Of a stretch of 24,775 nucleotides of DNA, positions 20,509-24,775 are shown piece by piece (positions within the stretch are counted from its first letter, which is position 1; each line of letters begins with the position of its first letter). This DNA is from a virus. The position numbers were made by a program, and so were the translations under genes. The stretch is from positions 1 to 24,775 of the IMG/VR virus record IMGVR_UViG_3300025769_000795; one strand, 5' to 3'. The notes under the pieces were generated by a model. It was not told the DNA's origin. It worked only from the letters and a program-made list of their open reading frames with translations, and did no database searches.

Positions 20509-22410
20509 ATGGCATCTATTTTTTCAAGAGTTGGAGATATACTTAAAAAGAATTTTCAAAATACAAACACAGGATTTAACAAAATTATTTATAATTATCT
20601 AGGACAGTCAATAATTTGGAATCCTGAAAATGATGATACATATATTAAAAAAGGATATATGTTTAATTCAACAGTTTATTCTATTGTTAATTTAATAGCT
20701 AAAACTGCAAGTAATATTCCTTTTCAAATTTATGAGGTTAAAAATGAAAATGAGTTAAAAAAATACAAAGCAATGACAAGTGGTTTAATGAATGGAAACA
20801 TTTTACATAAATCATTATTACAAAGAAAACACGCTTTAGCAGAATTAGATAGTACAGATTTGCATAAACTTTTAGAAAGACCGAACCCAGCTCAATCTTA
20901 TAGCAGTTGGATTCAAGAAATTATAGCATTTGGTAAATTAACTGGTAATAGATATGTTTATGGAATAAAACCAGAATCAGGACCAAATCAAAGTAAATGG
21001 CAAGAACTTTATGTATTACCAAGTCAATCAGTAGAAATAAATAGTAATGGAATATTTGAACCAGTTGCAGGGTATAGTTTAGATTATTCAGGTCAATATA
21101 AAATTGATGCAGAAGATATATGTCATATAAAAGATTTTAACCCATATTATGATGGTACAGGTTCACACCTTTACGGAATGTCACCACTTAAAGCAGGTTT
21201 AAGAAGTTTAGACACAAATAATGAAGCAGTAACAACGGGTGTAAAATATTTACAAAATCAAACTTCAAGAGGTGTGTTAATGTCAGATGAAGGGGATTTA
21301 AATGAAGTACAAGCACAACAATTAAAAGATAAATTTAGACAACAATATCAGGGTAGTGATAATGCAGGTGATATTATTATAACACCTAAAAAATTAAGTT
21401 GGGTAAACTTTGGTTTAAATGCAACAGATGTTTCTTTAATTCAACAGTATAATGCAAGTATTAAAGATTTATGTAATATTTACCAAGTACCTGTACAATT
21501 ATTAAATAATACAGATACATCTACATATAATAATATGATAGAAGCTAAAAAATCATTATATCAAAATGCAATAATTCCTGAATTAAATAAAATTAAAGAT
21601 GAATTAAATAGATGGTTAGTTCCATCATTTGGTGATAATCTTTATTTAGATTTTGATTATTCTAATATTGCAGAACTACAAGAGGAAATGGATAGTGTGG
21701 TAAAACAAATGGGTAGTGCTTGGTGGACTACACCAAATGAAAAAAGACAAGCAATGAATTATGGTGTAGATGAAGAAAATGAAGAAATGAATGATTATTA
21801 TATACCTGCTAATCTTATGCCTTTATCTAATGATATAATAGAGGAAGAAGTAAAAAGTGTAGATATAGATTATAATGCTATACCTAAAGAAGAATTACGA
21901 AATGATGTTTATACAACATCACAAGAAGCTCAACAAAGAGCAAATGATTTAGGGTGTGTTGGAACTCATAGTCATACTGAAAATGGACAAACAATTTATA
22001 TGCCTTGTGCTACTCACGAAGATTATGAAACAATAACTAATCGAGAATTAAAACCAGGTGACCACGAATATACATCTAAACAAGATTCATATAATAATTA
22101 TCCTCAAGGAGCAACTAACAATGCAAAAAGAATGTTAGATTGGAGAGAAAAATATGGTCGTGATGTTGTAAAAGGTGGAACTGAAGTTGGTTGGAAACGA
22201 GCAAATCAATTAGCAAACCGTGAATCTTTATCAATAGATACAATTAAACGAGTTAATAGTTTTTTAGCAAGACACGAAGATAATGCTAAAATATCAGAAG
22301 AATATAGAAATGAACCTTGGAAAGATAGAGGTTATGTAGCTTATAATTTATGGGGTGGTAAATCTATGGTTGCTTGGGCAAAAAGAATTTCTGAAAGAGA
22401 TGATTCATAA
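20509..22410 (+). CDS. Portal protein with fused C-terminal extension
   Basis: The 633-residue protein has a portal of HK97 type in residues 1 to about 445: STVYSIVNLIAKTASNIPFQIY, the stem region and the DLCNIYQVPVQLLNN pattern, with the usual portal C-terminal NEKRQAMNYG. Portals form a dodecameric ring at one capsid vertex for DNA passage. After an acidic linker the sequence carries about 165 further residues: a module with YTTSQEAQQRANDLGCVGTH and SHTENGQTIYMPCATHEDY (467-505), then one with YPQGATNNAKRMLDWREK, GTEVGWKRANQLANRES, FLARHE and WGGKSMVAWAKR (531-628). The second pattern is common in phage head regions as a separate protein or fused to the protease. The gene overlaps the MuF-like gene by 11 bases. 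Confidence 0.88.
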   Translation: MASIFSRVGDILKKNFQNTNTGFNKIIYNYLGQSIIWNPENDDTYIKKGYMFNSTVYSIVNLIAKTASNIPFQIYEVKNENELKKYKAMTSGLMNGNILHKSLLQRKHALAELDSTDLHKLLERPNPAQSYSSWIQEIIAFGKLTGNRYVYGIKPESGPNQSKWQELYVLPSQSVEINSNGIFEPVAGYSLDYSGQYKIDAEDICHIKDFNPYYDGTGSHLYGMSPLKAGLRSLDTNNEAVTTGVKYLQNQTSRGVLMSDEGDLNEVQAQQLKDKFRQQYQGSDNAGDIIITPKKLSWVNFGLNATDVSLIQQYNASIKDLCNIYQVPVQLLNNTDTSTYNNMIEAKKSLYQNAIIPELNKIKDELNRWLVPSFGDNLYLDFDYSNIAELQEEMDSVVKQMGSAWWTTPNEKRQAMNYGVDEENEEMNDYYIPANLMPLSNDIIEEEVKSVDIDYNAIPKEELRNDVYTTSQEAQQRANDLGCVGTHSHTENGQTIYMPCATHEDYETITNRELKPGDHEYTSKQDSYNNYPQGATNNAKRMLDWREKYGRDVVKGGTEVGWKRANQLANRESLSIDTIKRVNSFLARHEDNAKISEEYRNEPWKDRGYVAYNLWGGKSMVAWAKRISERDDS

Positions 22411-23170
22411 ATTAAATAAAAATTATTATACTGATTGGACTAAACAATTAGAAATAGCAGAATCTAAACAAGACAGAATTTGGTCAAGTTATTTTAATAA
22501 AGAATCTAATAAAATTATAAATTCTTTTATGGTAGGTAGAATAATTCCAAATCTCGATACTTATTACCAATTAAAAGATTTACAAAAATTATATATAGAA
22601 TTATATAAAACTATTGGATTAAGAATGGCTAATTGGTATTATAGACATTATGAAAAATATATAACAAAAGATAACCCACAAGCATATCAAAGTATTTGGG
22701 AAGAAAAATTTGCTTATATAGGAAAAACAATAGCAGGTGAAAGAATTGTAAGTATAGCAGATAATCGTAAAAAAGAATTTAATAAAATTATTAGAAGATA
22801 TATGCAAGAAGAATCTTTTATGGCATTAAATGAAGTAAGTGCTGAAAGAATATTACGAAAGAAATTTAAAGGTATGAGCATATCGAATGGTAAAAGAATA
22901 GTAAGAACTGAAAGTGTAAACGCAGCAAACTACGCAACAAATGAAAGTGCAGCTAGTTTATTTGGTGCTAATAATTTACAGAAAGAATGGATTTCAGGAA
23001 ATGATGGTAGAGTTAGAGATGCACATTTAATGGCTAATGGTCAAAGAAGGCCGATGAATGAAAAATTTAGTGTTATGGGTGAACAACTTAATCACCCAGG
23101 AGATAGTGCAGGGTCTGCAGCTAATGTTATTAATTGTAGATGTGCAAGTGCTCCAATACCAATTATTTAA
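22400..23170 (+). CDS. MuF-like minor head protein
   Basis: The start at 22400 (MIHKLNKNYYTDWTKQ) overlaps the portal stop codon by 11 bases; an upstream ATG at 22355 would overlap more deeply and is less likely. The 256 residues are helical in the first two thirds. The C-terminal part matches the phage Mu F domain: VRTESVNAANYATNESA, then KEWISGNDGRVRDAHLMANG and GEQLNHPGDSAGSAANVIN, ending in the NCRC motif. Such proteins lie inside the head near the portal and assist head assembly or ejection; some carry toxin domains, not seen here. Portal, MuF, protease and capsid is the usual head order. Confidence 0.85.
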   Translation: MIHKLNKNYYTDWTKQLEIAESKQDRIWSSYFNKESNKIINSFMVGRIIPNLDTYYQLKDLQKLYIELYKTIGLRMANWYYRHYEKYITKDNPQAYQSIWEEKFAYIGKTIAGERIVSIADNRKKEFNKIIRRYMQEESFMALNEVSAERILRKKFKGMSISNGKRIVRTESVNAANYATNESAASLFGANNLQKEWISGNDGRVRDAHLMANGQRRPMNEKFSVMGEQLNHPGDSAGSAANVINCRCASAPIPII

Positions 23171-23176
23171 AATAAT

Positions 23177-23184
23177 TATCTTTG
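23177..23184 (+). promoter_or_regulatory. -7 element (TATCTTTG) abutting the protease start
   Basis: TATCTTTG matches TAnnTTTG and ends 4 bases before the ATG at 23189. It would give a near-leaderless mRNA for the protease and capsid genes, which are needed in large amounts. Confidence 0.5.
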
Positions 23185-23188
23185 TACT

Positions 23189-23887
23189 ATGAATATAATA
23201 TATAAAACAAGTCCAATAGGTGAACTAAAGGACATAGATGAAAAGTCAGGAATTGTAAAAGGCTATGGTTCTATTTTTGGAAATATAGATTCTGATGGTG
23301 ATATAATCTCGAAAGGTGCATATACTAAAACTATTAAAGAAAATGGTGAAAGAGTGAAATATCTTTATCAACATCAAATGGATAAACCACTTGGTAAAAT
23401 GATAAATTTATATGAAGATGAAAAAGGTTTAATGTTTGAAGCATCTATTCCAAAAACACAATTAGGAACTGATGTTTTAGAATTAATTAAAGCAGGTGTT
23501 ATTACTGAAAATAGTGTTGGAATATTACCATTACAAAAAGAATCTTGTTCAGGTGATAAATGTTTTAGAAAATTAACAGAGGTTAAATTATATGAAATCT
23601 CTGCAGTTACATTAGCAGCAAATGATGAAGCAATGATATTAGATGTAAAAGGAAATGTTGATGTAGATAAAGTATTATCGAGATATGATAACTTGGTGAA
23701 ATTAATTCGCAAAGGTAATATATCTGATAATTTAGGTTATGCTATTGAAGCAGAACTGATTAAACTCAAATCAATTTTTTCAAAGAGTATCACTTTGCCG
23801 ACTGATATTGAAGTCACAGAGCCGATTGAAGTAAAAAATAACGATAATGAGATTTATAAATATTTGTTTAATAAATTAAATTCGTAA
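23189..23887 (+). CDS. Prohead protease (HK97 family, peptidase S78)
   Basis: The 232-residue protein matches the capsid-maturation serine proteases. GIVKGYGSIFGNIDSDGDII (21-40) with SKGAYTKTI follows the usual N-terminal pattern, then YLYQHQMDKPLGK with the catalytic His62, and GVITENSVGIL (103-112) with the nucleophile Ser109. The TEVKLYEISAVTLAAND segment is also typical. Cleavage of the capsid protein's N-terminal scaffold during maturation is the expected role; the capsid gene begins 4 bases after its stop codon. The C-terminal part (about 160-232) is Lys/Ile/Glu-rich and may be a removable scaffold. Confidence 0.9.
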   Translation: MNIIYKTSPIGELKDIDEKSGIVKGYGSIFGNIDSDGDIISKGAYTKTIKENGERVKYLYQHQMDKPLGKMINLYEDEKGLMFEASIPKTQLGTDVLELIKAGVITENSVGILPLQKESCSGDKCFRKLTEVKLYEISAVTLAANDEAMILDVKGNVDVDKVLSRYDNLVKLIRKGNISDNLGYAIEAELIKLKSIFSKSITLPTDIEVTEPIEVKNNDNEIYKYLFNKLNS

Positions 23888-23891
23888 TAAA

Positions 23892-24775
23892 ATGAATGAC
23901 GATATAAAAAAAGAATTAGACCAAATCGGTGATTTAGTTGATTCTAAAATTGAAAAAGCATTCAATTCGGCTCAAGAAAATGCGAAAGGTGAGATTGAAG
24001 AATCACTTAAAAGTGAAATTTCTAACTTATCTAACGAATATCTTGCAAAGAATGATGAAATGCAAAAAAGAATGGATACTATCGAAATGGCAGCTAAAAA
24101 AAATGCTATCGAAAGTAAGCCAGTAAACTTTAAAGGTGCTTTAAAACAAGCTATCGAAGGTGGTGCTATTGAAGGTCTTAAAAAAGGACAAACAAGAGCA
24201 GCTTCATTTGAAGTAAAAGCTGATATGACAACTGGTGCAGATTATACTGGTGAAGTTATTGCAGCAACAAGAGTACCTGGAATAAAGTATGACCCAAGCA
24301 ATGAGGTTCACGTTAGGTCTATCGTACCTGTTGGAACTACAAACTCTGACACAATAAGATATATTAAAGAATCTGCTTATACACAAGGTGCTGCTGCAAC
24401 AGCAGAAGGTAATGCACTAGGACAAACTGACTTTAACTTAACTGCTTCTACTGCTAATGTAGAATTAATTGGTACTTATTTAAGATTATCAAAGCAAATG
24501 CTTGATGATACAGAGCAATTAACTTCTTACATCTCTGCAAGAGTGCCAAGCAAGTTAATGGCAGTTGAAGATGACCAGTTATTAGGTGGAAATGGTACTG
24601 CACCAAATTTAGAAGGATTAAGAAATTCTGCTACTATTTGGTCTAATGCTGCTTCAGGATTTGCTGATGGTGTTATTGCAAACCCACAAAACATTGATGT
24701 ATTAATTACTGCACTTAACCAAGTTGCAAAAGCTAATTATACTTCAGATGGGATTTTAATGCACCCAACAGACTT
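23892..24775 (+). CDS. Major capsid protein, HK97 fold (5' part only)
   Basis: The gene runs off the window after 294 complete codons. Residues 1 to about 85 are a Lys/Glu/Ser-rich coiled-coil region (MNDDIKKELDQIGDLVDSKI), the scaffold-like delta domain expected to be removed by the upstream protease. The core follows with TTGADYTGEVI, a RSIVPVGTTNSDTIRYIKES strand and EGNALGQTDF, then LTASTANVELIGTYLRLSKQ and LDDTEQLTSYISARVPSKLM, a classical HK97 capsid pattern. The A-domain begins with DDQLLGGNGTAPNLEGLRN. Composition is more balanced (more Ala, Thr, Gly, GCT/ACT codons) than in the neighbours, typical of a highly expressed gene. Confidence 0.9.
   Translation, partial: MNDDIKKELDQIGDLVDSKIEKAFNSAQENAKGEIEESLKSEISNLSNEYLAKNDEMQKRMDTIEMAAKKNAIESKPVNFKGALKQAIEGGAIEGLKKGQTRAASFEVKADMTTGADYTGEVIAATRVPGIKYDPSNEVHVRSIVPVGTTNSDTIRYIKESAYTQGAAATAEGNALGQTDFNLTASTANVELIGTYLRLSKQMLDDTEQLTSYISARVPSKLMAVEDDQLLGGNGTAPNLEGLRNSATIWSNAASGFADGVIANPQNIDVLITALNQVAKANYTSDGILMHPTD

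Noticed and set aside
22355-22399. In-frame upstream start for the MuF-like gene
   Set aside because: It would overlap the portal gene by 56 bases through a conserved portal-extension motif; 22400 gives a short overlap typical of this genome.
23938-24126. Lys-rich 62-residue ORF inside the capsid gene
   Set aside because: It is a frame shadow: the other frame from 23892 encodes a full HK97-type capsid N-terminus.
1-24775. CRISPR arrays, insertion sequences, integrase or repressor genes
   Set aside because: No regular direct repeats with spacers, no transposase, no tyrosine or serine recombinase motif and no CI-like repressor were seen in the window.

Overview
The window is a tailed-phage genome segment, or a prophage or viral metagenome contig. 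Every gene I can support lies on the + strand. It is very A+T-rich, stop codons are mostly TAA, and the genes show no Shine-Dalgarno sequences. Several are instead preceded by TAnnTTTG, the -7 element of Bacteroidetes promoters. A Bacteroidetes host, most likely a flavobacterium, is therefore inferred. Tail tube, chaperone and tape-measure genes without a sheath gene point to a siphovirus-like, non-contractile virion. I see no integrase or CI-type repressor, so there is no sign of lysogeny in this stretch.

Layout. (1) 1-9646: tail region. It holds the end of a tail-fibre-like protein, two tiny genes (one a holin candidate), the tail tube protein, a tail chaperone with a -1 frameshifted long form, the tape measure, a 1018-residue modular tail-tip protein with Thr/Pro linkers, and a glycosyltransferase abutting it. 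A small accessory gene (7806-8288) with its own promoter and terminator follows, then another tail protein. (2) 9687-15808: replication and recombination. It holds a Cys-rich zinc protein, an HTH-like protein, a candidate ssDNA-annealing protein, a DUF3127 ssDNA-binding-like protein, a RecE/ExoVIII-like nuclease, a DnaA-C/VRR-NUC fusion, an HTH replication protein, a further small PD-(D/E)XK protein, and a T7-gp4-like primase-helicase. (3) 15801-17394: a ParB-like protein and a GREB1/TET-associated-type glycosyltransferase, a possible DNA base-modification pair. (4) 17411-18945: an accessory operon of small genes with an embedded structured RNA candidate (17662-17744), closed by a terminator. 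(5) 18949-24775: packaging and head genes: small and large terminase, portal with a fused C-terminal extension, MuF-like head protein, HK97-type protease, and the first 294 codons of the major capsid protein, cut by the window end.

Head genes at the right end and tail genes at the left end suggest a circular or circularly permuted genome opened between capsid and tail. The missing part should hold the rest of the capsid gene, head-tail connectors and perhaps lysis genes.

Best candidates for new biology: the structured RNA with two competing pairings at 17662-17744; the mucin-like tail protein next to a glycosyltransferase; the ParB plus GREB1-like glycosyltransferase pair; the DnaA-C/VRR-NUC fusion; near-leaderless promoters abutting start codons; and a moron-like gene sharing a control element with the distant accessory operon. 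All family assignments come from reading motifs; no database search was run.
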